Below, one piece after another: positions 1-7,975 of a stretch of 27,905 bases of DNA. The notes under the pieces are model-generated. The model saw nothing but the letters and a program-made list of their open reading frames with translations. It had not been told where the DNA came from and searched no databases. This DNA is from DASQHM01 sp035632095 (lineage in GTDB: Bacteria > Pseudomonadota > Alphaproteobacteria > Ferrovibrionales > Ferrovibrionaceae). A program made the position numbers and the translations under genes. The DNA is taken from positions 1 through 27,905 of the forward strand of contig DASQHM010000185.1 of the NCBI GenBank assembly GCA_035632095.1, read 5' to 3'. Each line of letters opens with the position of its first letter. Within the stretch, counting starts at the first letter, position 1.

Positions 1-1
1 C

Positions 2-1048
2 GAAAAGTCCGATTTCGGCAGCGAGGCCGGCCCGACCGCTTTGTTGAAGCGCATGATGCCCGGCGCCGTGTACGAGCTGATGGAGCTTGCCTATAACGTC
101 CCGGCGTTCTGGCGCCTCTGGCGCGCCGCCAAGGAGTTCGCGCCCGACGTCCTTTACGAACGCTTCAACCTTTATCTGTTGGCGGGATTGTGGCTGGCGC
201 GTGTGTCGCGCATCCCGTTCCTGCTGGAGGTGAACGCCCCCTTGGCGGAGGAACGCGAACGGTTCGGAGGCCTGAGTCTCCGCCGCGTCGCGCATGCCTG
301 CGAGGGCTGGCTCTGGCGGGGCGCCGACCGCGCTTTTCCGGTGACGGGCGTGCTGGCCGAGCATCTGTTCGCCAAGGGAGCCATCCGCGAACGCGCCGTC
401 GTCATTCCGAACGGCGTCGCGCCGGAGTTTCTGGCGCCGGCTCCGGAAAGCGTGGCGGCCAAGCGCCGGCTCGGCATCAAAGACCGCTTGGTGCTGGGCT
501 TCGTCGGATTCATGCGCCCGTGGCACGGCCTCGACCGGGTGATCGATTTCATAGCCGACCGCGGCGGCGAGCGGCTTCACCTCTTGCTGGTCGGCGACGG
601 CCCGGTGCGGCCGGACCTCGAAGCCCAGGCCAAGGCGCGCGGGGTCGCGGATCGCGTGACCTTCGCCGGGCTCGTCGGGCGCAACGCGATCATTGACCAT
701 ATCGCCGCGTTCGACGTGGCCCTGCAGCCGGACGTCGTCGCTTATGCCTCGCCGCTCAAAGTCTTCGAATACATGGCGCTCGGGCGCGCCATCGTCGCGC
801 CTGCAACGCCCAATATTCGCGAGGTGTTGAGCGACGGCGTCGACGCGGTCCTCTTCGATCCCGCAGAGCCGGACGGATTCCGCAGCGCACTGGCGCGACT
901 ATGCGACGACGGCGAGCTTCGCGCCAGGGTCGGCCGCGCCGCCGCGGCGTCGGTGCGCAGCCGCGATTTTACCTGGGCCGGAAATGCGAGGCGCGTTGTC
1001 GAGTCTGTTCGCCCGCTTGTCGACCGGCGCGGCCGGGAAAGAGCTTAG
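2..1048 (+). CDS. GT4-type glycosyltransferase, 5'-truncated by window edge
   Basis: This encodes a cytoplasmic or membrane-associated family-4 glycosyltransferase that would add one sugar to a lipid-linked EPS repeat. The frame is open from base 2, and the residues before the first possible start (TTG at 41) read as ordinary protein, so the true start lies left of the window. The C-terminal half shows the GT-B nucleotide-sugar fold: VIPNGV, then LGFVGFMRPWHGLDR, LLLVGDGP and a late SPLKVFEYMALGRAIVAP segment with the acidic residue of the EX7E-like motif. The N-terminal part (VLYERFNLYLLAGLWLA) recalls the exosortase-A-associated Daro_2409-type GTs, from memory of that family. It converges on the deacetylase with 28 bp between the stops. 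The sugar and acceptor cannot be told from sequence. Confidence 0.9.
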   Translation, partial: EKSDFGSEAGPTALLKRMMPGAVYELMELAYNVPAFWRLWRAAKEFAPDVLYERFNLYLLAGLWLARVSRIPFLLEVNAPLAEERERFGGLSLRRVAHACEGWLWRGADRAFPVTGVLAEHLFAKGAIRERAVVIPNGVAPEFLAPAPESVAAKRRLGIKDRLVLGFVGFMRPWHGLDRVIDFIADRGGERLHLLLVGDGPVRPDLEAQAKARGVADRVTFAGLVGRNAIIDHIAAFDVALQPDVVAYASPLKVFEYMALGRAIVAPATPNIREVLSDGVDAVLFDPAEPDGFRSALARLCDDGELRARVGRAAAASVRSRDFTWAGNARRVVESVRPLVDRRGRERA

Positions 1049-1076
1049 ACGAGTCCGTGCCTGTCCTCCGGCTCCG

Positions 1077-2099
1077 TCACGCCGCGACGGGCCGGTTCCG
1101 CATCATCAGATCGTACAGCTCGAACACCGTGCCGAAGCGGCCGCCGACGGCGTCCTTGAAATACGCAAGGTAGCTTTCGATCGCGCTCAAAAAGCGGGCG
1201 CGGTCCTCTTTGTTCCGAACATAGGGCGTATGGCCAATACCGAGCGAGGAGCTGTGATAGGTCATGCTAAACACGCGGTGGCCGCGCGCCAGCAGACTGC
1301 GCGTCAATCTGCGGTGCGCGGCATGGTCGATGCCTTCCGGCGTCAGCGTGATTCGCTCCAATATGCGCGAGCGTGCGGCAATTCCACCGATCCTGAGCTT
1401 TCGGCCGAGCGCCGTGTCGAACAGCGGATACAGGCCGGCGCCGATCGAAGCCGCCGCGCCTGCGAAGCCGCGCGATAGCGGAATGGCCAGCATGTCCGAT
1501 CCGCTGCCGAACCGGAAAGGCCGATCGGCGACGCAGCGAAAATCGGGGCCGCCATCCGCGCCGAAATCCGTATGCGGAACCACACTGAGATCGATCCGGT
1601 AGCCGAGCTGCTCCAGGGCTCCGGCCGTTGCCGGACCAAATCCGTACCGTCCGGCCTTGTAGGCGATTGGCTGAACGCCGAAATTAGCGCGAATGGCCGA
1701 CGTTAGGCTTTCGAGCTTTCGACGCTCAAGATCCGGCGGAAGATTGCCCGGATAGGAGTTGCGCGCGTTGACCGGCTCTTCAAACGGTGGGTTCACCCAT
1801 GGGTGTAGATGGGTGCCGATGTCGCAGGCGCCCTGGCGCCAAAAGCCATCGAGCACGCGAATGGAGGCTTCGGTGGTTGCCACCGGGTAGTCCATGACGT
1901 AAGTCGGCCGGACACCGAATCGGGCGAAGATGTCCTGGGCGCGGACCTGCTCGGCGATCGATGTGACGGCCGTGTTATGGCGCGCAAACGGCTTGCCCCA
2001 ATCGAACTCCTCTTCGGTGTCGACGACCACGACGAGAGTCGGAGGCAGATCCGGCGGCAACTTCGCCACGCGAACAGCGTCTTCACCGCCAAACAGCAT
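1077..2099 (-). CDS. WalW-like polysaccharide deacetylase (CE4 / NodB-homology fold)
   Basis: A 340-residue protein of the polysaccharide deacetylase superfamily, expected to remove acetyl groups from N-acetylated sugars with a bound metal. Visible motifs are VVVVDTEEEFDW near residue 23-34 (acidic catalytic motif 1), IGTHLHPW near 94-101 (metal-binding His pair), KAGRYGFG near 148-155 and MTYHSSSLG near 280 (late His motif). This pattern, with DTEEEFDW in place of the classical TFDD, is typical of WalW-like members of EPS loci. No signal peptide is apparent, so the site of action is uncertain. ATG 2099 is taken as the start, with only a weak G-rich ribosome site ahead of it; a GTG about ten codons in is an alternative. 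It diverges from the acyltransferase gene across a 273-bp region with palindromes. Confidence 0.88.
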   Translation of the reverse strand: MLFGGEDAVRVAKLPPDLPPTLVVVVDTEEEFDWGKPFARHNTAVTSIAEQVRAQDIFARFGVRPTYVMDYPVATTEASIRVLDGFWRQGACDIGTHLHPWVNPPFEEPVNARNSYPGNLPPDLERRKLESLTSAIRANFGVQPIAYKAGRYGFGPATAGALEQLGYRIDLSVVPHTDFGADGGPDFRCVADRPFRFGSGSDMLAIPLSRGFAGAAASIGAGLYPLFDTALGRKLRIGGIAARSRILERITLTPEGIDHAAHRRLTRSLLARGHRVFSMTYHSSSLGIGHTPYVRNKEDRARFLSAIESYLAYFKDAVGGRFGTVFELYDLMMRNRPVAA

Positions 2100-2154
2100 G
2101 GCTTGCCCCGTGCATCCAGCTGGCGCCGCAGACCGACAGGCTGGCGCTCGATTG

Positions 2155-2199
2155 TTGTTGCAGATTATGGCAACAAGTATGATGAATTTGGTAACAAAT
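2155..2199. promoter_or_regulatory. Two adjacent palindromes in divergent promoter region
   Basis: Within the 273-bp gap between the divergent deacetylase and acyltransferase genes lie a perfect 7-bp inverted repeat, TTGTTGC (2155-2161) and GCAACAA (2170-2176) with an 8-bp spacer, and a 5-bp one, ATTTG (2186-2190) and CAAAT (2195-2199) with a 4-bp spacer. The stretch is more AT-rich than its surroundings. The position suits an operator for one or both genes, but no known regulator motif was recognised. The rest of the gap (2200-2372) shows no convincing promoter or sigma-54 element. Confidence 0.35.
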
Positions 2200-2372
2200 C
2201 TGCCTTAGGTTGCAATGGCCTCCGGGTCGAATTGCGCAGCCGGGGCGAGCGTTTGAAGGGGAATCGCCATCCGGTCCGACGTTGCCTCGCCGCCCCTTGC
2301 GATTAACCGATCGTTTACGTCCGGCTTTGCCGTCCTCGCCATGGGCAACGAAACCAGTGAGCAAGTCAGACG

Positions 2373-3608
2373 ATGATGGAAGCGGCCCAAGCGGAACACG
2401 GTGCCGCAACGATCCGAGCCCCCGCGCATTCGGCAGACGAATCCTTGCCGGCAGATCTGGCCATCACCATCGGTGAAGCACCGGGCTTGGCCCAGCTCGA
2501 ACCCGTCTGGCGCGATCTCGCCGATCGCTCGAACGGGTCGTTCTATCTCTCCTGGCATTGGATCGGTCCCTGGCTTACCCATATTGCTCGCCGCCCGCTC
2601 CTGCTCAAAGCCACGGCCGGTGGACAGGTCGTCGCGCTGGCGCTGCTTTTTGCGTTCACCGAGAGACGGCATGGCTGGCTGGCCAGCCGCGCCCTTTGTC
2701 TGCACGAAACCGGCGATCCGGCATGCGACGTGCTGACCATCGAATTCAACGGCATCCTGCACGACCGCCGCTTCGGAGCGACCCTCGCGCTCGGCTGCCT
2801 GCGCGCCATCGCCGATTGGCATCGCAAGGGCGGCGATTGGGACGAGCTCCGGCTCGGTGGTGTGACCGAGGAATTTCTGCCGCTCGCCGGATCGATCGGG
2901 CTTAAAGTATTGACTCGCGACCGCCGTCCGTCGGCCGCGGTCGATCTCGCCGCGATTCGTGCTTCGGGCAAAAGCTTTCTCGACCATCTGAGTTCCAACA
3001 CGCGCTACCAGCTGCGCCGTTCGCTCCGGCTCTACGAAAAGCGGGGTCCGCTGACTGTCACGGCGGCACGCGATCCCGTAGAGGCCCGCAGTTTCATGGC
3101 CGGGCTGGCCGAACTGCATCAGGCGACGTGGGTTGCACGCGGCAAGCCCGGCGCCTTCGGCGCCGATTTCCTGCCGCGCGTGCACGAGAGCGTCATCTCG
3201 GCCAGCCTGCCTTCCGGCAACGTGGAGGTCGTACGCGTCGCCGCCGGCAATCACGTGATCGGCTATCTATACAACTTCATCTACCGCGGCTGGGTGGGCG
3301 CCTACCTATCGGGCCTGGCTTACGAGGAAGACGCCAAGCTGAAGCCGGGAATGGTCAGTCACTATCTCTGCGCCGAGCGCCATCTAAAAGCGGGAATGAG
3401 CGCTTACGATTTCATGGCCGGCGACAACCGCTACAAGACCAGTCTCGGCACGCCGGGTCCGGACATGCTCTGGCTCTCGCTGCAGCGGCCGCGACTCAAA
3501 CTCCGCATCGAAGACGCAATGCGCAATGCCAAACACCGCTTCGACGCCATGCGACACAAAAGCGAATTCGCAGCATCAGCGGGCGGCGATGGCGAGAACG
3601 ATACATGA
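2373..3608 (+). CDS. GNAT-fold acyltransferase, CelD/BcsL/FemAB-like (Acetyltransf_6)
   Basis: A 411-residue soluble protein of the FemAB/CelD-like GNAT group that recurs in exosortase-A and cellulose/EPS loci. Members are thought to transfer an acyl or aminoacyl group to a sugar or lipid-linked intermediate; the actual donor here is unknown. Evidence is the family pattern FLDHLSSNTRYQLRRS at about 202-217, followed by a helical stretch with LHQATWVARGKPGAF (248-262), then VIGYLYNFIYRGWVGAYLSG and the terminal KPGMVSHYL...YDFMAGDNRYKTSLG block (325-359), which is the acyl-CoA/peptide-binding GNAT half. An N-terminal half-domain (about 30-190) is the second degenerate GNAT unit. Two consecutive ATGs (2373, 2376) are possible starts and neither has a strong ribosome site. 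It is followed closely by the methyltransferase gene, so the two are probably co-transcribed. Confidence 0.82.
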   Translation: MMEAAQAEHGAATIRAPAHSADESLPADLAITIGEAPGLAQLEPVWRDLADRSNGSFYLSWHWIGPWLTHIARRPLLLKATAGGQVVALALLFAFTERRHGWLASRALCLHETGDPACDVLTIEFNGILHDRRFGATLALGCLRAIADWHRKGGDWDELRLGGVTEEFLPLAGSIGLKVLTRDRRPSAAVDLAAIRASGKSFLDHLSSNTRYQLRRSLRLYEKRGPLTVTAARDPVEARSFMAGLAELHQATWVARGKPGAFGADFLPRVHESVISASLPSGNVEVVRVAAGNHVIGYLYNFIYRGWVGAYLSGLAYEEDAKLKPGMVSHYLCAERHLKAGMSAYDFMAGDNRYKTSLGTPGPDMLWLSLQRPRLKLRIEDAMRNAKHRFDAMRHKSEFAASAGGDGENDT

Positions 3609-3673
3609 CCGCCGGCGATGCGACTCAGGCCGTTCCGTGCGATAACCCTGTTTCAAGGACAAGAGTCGCATGA
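3605..3673 (+). CDS. Possible 22-residue coupling ORF
   Basis: A mini-ORF opens at the ATGA that overlaps the acyltransferase stop (3605-3608) and closes with a TGA that overlaps the methyltransferase ATG (3670-3673). It therefore fills the 61-bp gap exactly, with 4-bp overlaps at both ends. The peptide (starts MTAGDATQ) has no recognisable motif. It may only carry ribosomes from one gene to the next, or the double overlap may be chance. Confidence 0.25.
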   Translation: MTAGDATQAVPCDNPVSRTRVA

Positions 3674-4488
3674 GCAGTTTCATTAAAGGCTTCTTCGACA
3701 TCAATCGGCGTCTGTGCGAACGCGTGGAGGCCCGCCTGCCGGCGGACTTCCTCATCAATCTTCACCGCTCCTATGAAGCCGCCGCCTCACAAGCCCTGAA
3801 CACCAACAAGAACTGGACCGTGCTGGATATCGGAGCGGGGCGAAATTGTCCCTACATGCGGTTCCTGAAGGCAGATCGTGGACATCGCATCGTCGCCATC
3901 GATGTCGACGAGGATGAGCTTCGCCATAACGCGGCAGTGTCATTCCGCGTTGTCGCCGACGCGGTAAAATCTCTTCCTGTAAGCGATCGCTCGGTGGATT
4001 TCATTTCCGCGCGTTCGGTCATGGAGCACATCAGCGATACACGACGCTATATGCGAAACTGTGCGAATGCGCTCAAACCAGGTGGATACGTCATTCAGTC
4101 ATTTCCATGCCGCTTTGCGCCGTTTGCCGCGCTAAACCGCATTCTGCCCAATCGGCTGGCCCGGGCCCTACTTCACTACTTGTATCCGGAGTGGCGGGTT
4201 GACTGCGGCTTCCGCGCCTTTTACGACAACTGCTATCCGTCCGCGATGCAGCGCATTCTCGAGGAGAATAACCTTGAGATCGTGCACAGCGAGTTGCGCT
4301 ACTACGAAGCAATCTACTATACGTTCTTTCTTCCGCTCTATGTGGTGATGGTCGCGTACGACCTGATTGCCTGGCGCATTGGCGTGAAGAATCTGGCCTG
4401 CCAGATGCTCTTCGTCGCACGGAAGAAGGCGGCCACGGTGACGTCCATCCCGGACGAGCGAATGAGCCACGAGACAACGTCGGCTTGA
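3670..4488 (+). CDS. Class I SAM-dependent methyltransferase
   Basis: A 272-residue Methyltransf_11-type enzyme that would transfer a methyl group from S-adenosylmethionine, probably to a sugar or lipid-linked oligosaccharide given the setting. Motif I is VLDIGAGR (51-58), the acidic end of strand 2 is VAIDVD (75-80), VVADAVKSLP (94-103) supplies the adenine-side Asp, SVMEHISD (117-123) and LKPGGYV (135-141) complete the Rossmann core. The region after 150 is unusual for a soluble enzyme: aromatic-rich with a hydrophobic stretch around 214-237 (YYTFFLPLYVVMVAYDLIAW), which could dock it to the membrane. The start follows an AAGGA-like site 15 bases upstream. The next gene to the right on this strand begins 538 bp away, so a promoter may intervene. 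Confidence 0.88.
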   Translation: MSSFIKGFFDINRRLCERVEARLPADFLINLHRSYEAAASQALNTNKNWTVLDIGAGRNCPYMRFLKADRGHRIVAIDVDEDELRHNAAVSFRVVADAVKSLPVSDRSVDFISARSVMEHISDTRRYMRNCANALKPGGYVIQSFPCRFAPFAALNRILPNRLARALLHYLYPEWRVDCGFRAFYDNCYPSAMQRILEENNLEIVHSELRYYEAIYYTFFLPLYVVMVAYDLIAWRIGVKNLACQMLFVARKKAATVTSIPDERMSHETTSA

Positions 4489-4653
4489 TCGCCTGAGCGT
4501 TGGTTTCCTGATGGACTCAGGTCGCCACCGAATCGTCATGCATCGCCTTTGCGGTCCGCTTCAGCGCTCGCTGCAATTCGGGTTTGCGTATTCGCTCCAT
4601 GGCGCCAAAGCGTCGTGGAGACGGCGGTTTACCGTCACGCGGGCAAGAAACAA

Positions 4654-4818
4654 TTAGAGTGGCAGCTTGTCGCCATATCTCTGCCGGTAATCCTCGGGCG
4701 AGCGGATGGCGAAGGGGCTTCTGTCCTTGCCCCCCTTCTCGCGCAATTCAACGCTGGCGCTCCAGATCAGCAGGGCCGCTACGCCGATGATCGCTACAAG
4801 CAAATATAAAGATTCCAT
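4654..4818 (-). CDS. Small single-span membrane protein, 54 aa
   Basis: A short minus-strand ORF starting at ATG 4818 and ending at TAA 4654. It begins MESLYLLVAIIGVAALLI, a clear transmembrane segment at about residues 4-20, followed by a charged tail (VELREKGGKDRSPFAIRSP) and ending in EDYRQRYGDKLPL. About three quarters of third codon positions are G or C, like the large neighbouring genes, and a purine-rich AGAGGCGAG lies about 8 bases before the start. I do not recognise the family. It sits alone on the strand opposite the ligase and methyltransferase genes. By topology it could be a small accessory subunit of a membrane complex. The coding call is fairly secure; the function is unknown. 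Confidence 0.6.
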   Translation of the reverse strand: MESLYLLVAIIGVAALLIWSASVELREKGGKDRSPFAIRSPEDYRQRYGDKLPL

Positions 4819-5026
4819 CGTCTAGGCTCGCCTCTTCGACCCAGTGAAACTGCCTCTACGAAAGCCTGCCTGCATTGTGGCCGTCCGCTGCGCAAGGATG
4901 TATCAAAATAGTAGATTTTCCACTACACCTTGCGAGCGTGACTGAGGATCACATCGGCGATTTTGGTACGACATGCAAATGTTTTCCCGTGCGATGCAGT
5001 CTATGTAGCTAAGAGAAGACACGAAA
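4819..5026. other. Divergent intergenic region between small membrane protein and ligase
   Basis: This 208-bp gap carries the start signals of two divergent genes. On the minus strand at 4974-4989 there is a GG-N10-GC arrangement with a good -12 box (TTTGCA) but a poor -24 box (CGGGAA), a weak sigma-54 candidate reading toward the small membrane protein. On the plus strand AGAGAAG at 5012-5018 is the likely ribosome site of the ligase. Nothing else is supported. The companion stretch 4489-4653 holds only a weak 6-bp hairpin (4492-4497 with 4516-4521) after the methyltransferase, without a T tract. Confidence 0.3.
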
Positions 5027-6355
5027 GTGCGCGCGCTCCTCTTCGATATCCTGCTCGTCTTGGCCTTGCCGGCGACGCTCGCGCTGCCACATCTCGGCAT
5101 TCTCGTCTACTACTGGATCAGTTTCATGTCGCCGCAGCAGCTCCTCTGGGAGAGCAGTGGCATCCCATGGAGCAAACTCCTCGTTGCCGTGACGCTTCTG
5201 GCAATTCCCTTCTCGGCCGGGCGGCGAAAGCTTCCCCTCAACCTGGTCACGCTGACGTTGGTTGCGTTCCTGTCATGGTGCACTGTCACATCGTTCTTTG
5301 CGACTTATCCGGCGCTGACGTGGGACATCTGGGCCGACTTCGCCAAGATCGTCCTTATGACGCTCGTCTGCGTTTACATGATGGGGACGCGTGAGCGACT
5401 CACCGCGATCATTTGGACCATCGTCATCAGCCTTGGCTATTACACGGTCAAGGGCGGGATATTCGTATTGCTTACGGCTGGCAACTATCATGTGCTCGGA
5501 CCACCAGGATCGCCGTTCTCTGAAACCAACGGCATGGCGCGCGCCGCTATTATGATACTGCCGTTGATGTACTACCTCGCACTGCATTCGGCGCAACGCT
5601 ATGTGCGAATAGGCATGTACGTGGCGATATGTATGACGGTCCTGGCCATGGTGGGTACCGGCTCTCGCGGCGGATTCCTTGGCTTCCTCGCAGCGGTGTT
5701 GGCACTCTTCGCCTATTCGCGCCACAAAGTGCGAATGTTGGTCGGCGCAGCCATTCTCGTCGTTGCTTCCCTAGTGATCTTGCCTGAGGAGCGGATCAGC
5801 GGCTGGACCGGCCGCATGGAAACGATCGAAAGCTACCAGGAAGATGAGTCGGCACAGAGCCGCTTCCAGTCGTGGCAGTACGCAGAGAGCGTCGTTGAAA
5901 AGTCGCCGATCATGGGCGGCGGATTCGGCGCATTCCGCGGCAACATCGGCCTTACCGACGATCCGGATTTCGCTCTCGATGCCCACAGCAACTACTACCA
6001 GATTTTGGGCGATCAGGGATACGTAGGGCTGGCGCTCTATCTGCTTCTGGGTCTGGCAGCGCTCGGAACGCAATTTCAGATCTTTTGGCGCGCGCGCCAT
6101 CAACCGGAACTATATTGGGCGCGGGATCTGGCCATCCTCCTACAGGTCGATACGGTCGGATATTTCGTCGGCGGCCTGACAATCACCCATCCTTACCTGG
6201 AGCTCTACTACGCCCTCTTATCGATTACGGTCATCTGCAGCACGATAGTGAAGCAGAAACTGGTCGGCGCGCCGTCGGATCTGCCGAGCGCGCCCGCTAT
6301 CGCCGACCGCGAGGCGGATACCGCGATCGCCAGTACCCGATCAATGACATTCTGA
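5027..6355 (+). CDS. Exosortase-A-associated O-glycosylation ligase / polymerase (Wzy/WaaL type)
   Basis: A 442-residue inner-membrane protein with about ten or more hydrophobic segments and a large periplasmic loop. It matches the probable O-glycosylation ligase family linked to exosortase A (TIGR03097, from memory), related to the O-antigen ligase/polymerase superfamily (Wzy_C). Telling segments are GPPGSPFSETNGMARAAIM with the following LPLMYYLAL, then MVGTGSRGGFLGFLAA (the conserved SRG motif of the family), the loop with SAQSRFQSWQYA, GGGFGAF and DAHSNYYQILGDQGYVGL. The last block is the conserved His/Asn-containing Wzy_C motif. It would join lipid-linked glycan to an acceptor or polymerise repeats at the periplasmic face. 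The start is GTG 5027 with AGAGAAG upstream. The last 35 residues are a non-hydrophobic tail. GMC oxidoreductase follows 18 bp later. Confidence 0.9.
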   Translation: MRALLFDILLVLALPATLALPHLGILVYYWISFMSPQQLLWESSGIPWSKLLVAVTLLAIPFSAGRRKLPLNLVTLTLVAFLSWCTVTSFFATYPALTWDIWADFAKIVLMTLVCVYMMGTRERLTAIIWTIVISLGYYTVKGGIFVLLTAGNYHVLGPPGSPFSETNGMARAAIMILPLMYYLALHSAQRYVRIGMYVAICMTVLAMVGTGSRGGFLGFLAAVLALFAYSRHKVRMLVGAAILVVASLVILPEERISGWTGRMETIESYQEDESAQSRFQSWQYAESVVEKSPIMGGGFGAFRGNIGLTDDPDFALDAHSNYYQILGDQGYVGLALYLLLGLAALGTQFQIFWRARHQPELYWARDLAILLQVDTVGYFVGGLTITHPYLELYYALLSITVICSTIVKQKLVGAPSDLPSAPAIADREADTAIASTRSMTF

Positions 6356-6373
6356 CGGGCCGCAGCGAACACA

Positions 6374-7975
6374 ATGTTTCTCGATGCTCGCGACCTGCAG
6401 TCCGACGCGGCCATTGAATGCGACGTATGCATCATGGGCGCCGGTGCGGCCGGCATCACGTTGGCGCGCGAACTGTCCAGCAGCCCGATCAAGGTATGCG
6501 TCCTGGAGAGCGGCGGCTTTGATATCGAGGAAGGAACCCAGGCGCTCTACAAAGGCGAAATCGCCGGGACGCACTACCCCGACCTGGACGTCGCCCGGCT
6601 CCGAATGTTCGGGGGCTCCACCAATCATTGGGACGGAAACTGCTCGGCGCTGGAAGACCTGGATTTCGGCGAACGGCCCTGGGTACGTTACAGCGGCTGG
6701 CCGATCGAAAAGGCCGAACTGGACCGGTTTTACCCGCGCGCGCAAGCGTATTGCCAGCTCGGGCCCTACCGCTATGACGCCGCCTATTGGATGGACCGCG
6801 CCCATGCGCCCGCACTCGCGCTCGATCCGGCGCGCGCCGTCACCGCGATGGCGCAGCTCAGTCCGCCCACGCGATTCGGCGACGCGTATCGCGACGACCT
6901 GAAAAGCGCCGGCAACGTCACCGTCGTCCTGCATGCCAACGTCATCGACATCCGGACATCCGATGCCGACGGCGGACGCATCGCGTCGGTCACGGTCGCC
7001 ATATTGGGCGGCAGCCGCTTTTCCGTAAGCGCGCGCCACTTCGTGCTGGCCCTTGGCGGCATCGAAAACGCGCGGGTGTTGCTGCTGTCGAGCAGCCAGC
7101 AGCCGGCCGGGATCGGCAACCAGAACGATCAGGTTGGCCGCTATTTTATGGAGCACCCGATAGTCGACGGCGCGGTTTTCCAGCCGTCCAGCCAGCGGCT
7201 GGATCTGCGGCTCTATGGCGAACTGAAAATCGACGGCCGAGACATCACCGCGTTTCTCCAGCTCGCCGAACCGGCGCTGCGGCAATACGGATTGATGAAC
7301 GTGCGCGCGCCGCTCGCGCCAAAGACCCGCTACCAGGCGGCGCCGGGCGTCGAGGGATATCATGAATTGGCCGAGGCGGCCGGCGGCGGCCCGATGCCCG
7401 ACAACGTTTGGACCGACGTGGCGGAGGTGATCGAGGATATCGATATGGTGGTCGAGGGCGGCGCGCGAAAGTATTTGGATCGGCGCCTGTTCCCTTCGGC
7501 CAACGATCTCGGCTACTACGGCCTCGACACCATGATGGAGCAGCCGCCCGATCCGGCGAACCGGGTGACATTGTCCCAGCGGCATGACGCATTCGGCCAG
7601 CGGCAGGCGCGCCTGGAATGGCGCATCGACGCGAATACGCAGGAGAACCTGTGGCGCTGCTATGAAGTGATCGGCGCCGCGCTCGGTCGCGCCGGCGTCG
7701 GGCGACTCCGCTCCTGGCGGGAGCATCACGTGCGCCTGTTCGGCACCAAGCGCCTGAACTACGGCTTTCACCATATCGGCACGACGCGCATGAGCGCCAA
7801 CCCCCGCCTCGGCGTGGTCGACGCCGATTGCCGGGTGCACGGTCTCGAGAACCTCTACGTGGCCGGCAGCTCGGTGTTCCCGACCGGCGGCCATGTCCCG
7901 CCGACGCTGACCATCGTGGCGCTGGCGATCCGGCTGGCCGAACATCTGAAATCGAAGGCGGTCGAACGGCCATGA
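6374..7975 (+). CDS. GMC-family FAD-dependent oxidoreductase
   Basis: A 533-residue glucose-methanol-choline family flavoprotein that oxidises an alcohol group, probably on a sugar. The FAD Rossmann motif GAGAAG is at 22-27 with the ribose-binding Glu in LESGG (44-48); GGSTNHW (80-86) is the flavin-loop motif. The C-terminal GMC domain contains HHIGTTRMS (466-474), with the usual catalytic His region, and AGSSVFPTGGHVPPTLTI (about 497-514). No signal peptide is present. The next gene starts inside its stop codon and encodes a Tat-exported small protein, the arrangement of gluconate, sorbitol and fructose dehydrogenases where the small subunit carries the flavoprotein out through Tat. A cytochrome subunit is not in the window, so the electron acceptor is unknown. 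Periplasmic action is inferred. Confidence 0.9.
   Translation: MFLDARDLQSDAAIECDVCIMGAGAAGITLARELSSSPIKVCVLESGGFDIEEGTQALYKGEIAGTHYPDLDVARLRMFGGSTNHWDGNCSALEDLDFGERPWVRYSGWPIEKAELDRFYPRAQAYCQLGPYRYDAAYWMDRAHAPALALDPARAVTAMAQLSPPTRFGDAYRDDLKSAGNVTVVLHANVIDIRTSDADGGRIASVTVAILGGSRFSVSARHFVLALGGIENARVLLLSSSQQPAGIGNQNDQVGRYFMEHPIVDGAVFQPSSQRLDLRLYGELKIDGRDITAFLQLAEPALRQYGLMNVRAPLAPKTRYQAAPGVEGYHELAEAAGGGPMPDNVWTDVAEVIEDIDMVVEGGARKYLDRRLFPSANDLGYYGLDTMMEQPPDPANRVTLSQRHDAFGQRQARLEWRIDANTQENLWRCYEVIGAALGRAGVGRLRSWREHHVRLFGTKRLNYGFHHIGTTRMSANPRLGVVDADCRVHGLENLYVAGSSVFPTGGHVPPTLTIVALAIRLAEHLKSKAVERP

Noticed and set aside
2205..2342. 45-codon minus-strand ORF upstream of the deacetylase
   Set aside because: No ribosome site, no motif and featureless composition; left as intergenic.
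4492..4521. CCTGAG...CTCAGG hairpin as a terminator after the methyltransferase gene
   Set aside because: Only 6 bp of stem, an 18-base loop and no T tract.
4549..4809. 86-codon plus-strand ORF overlapping the small membrane protein gene
   Set aside because: The minus-strand frame has a transmembrane segment, better codon use and a ribosome site; the plus frame has none of these.
6341..7945. Minus-strand open frame of about 530 codons antisense to the GMC oxidoreductase
   Set aside because: The plus-strand product has unambiguous FAD and GMC motifs; the antisense product is low-complexity His/Arg/Ala sequence typical of G+C-rich shadow frames.
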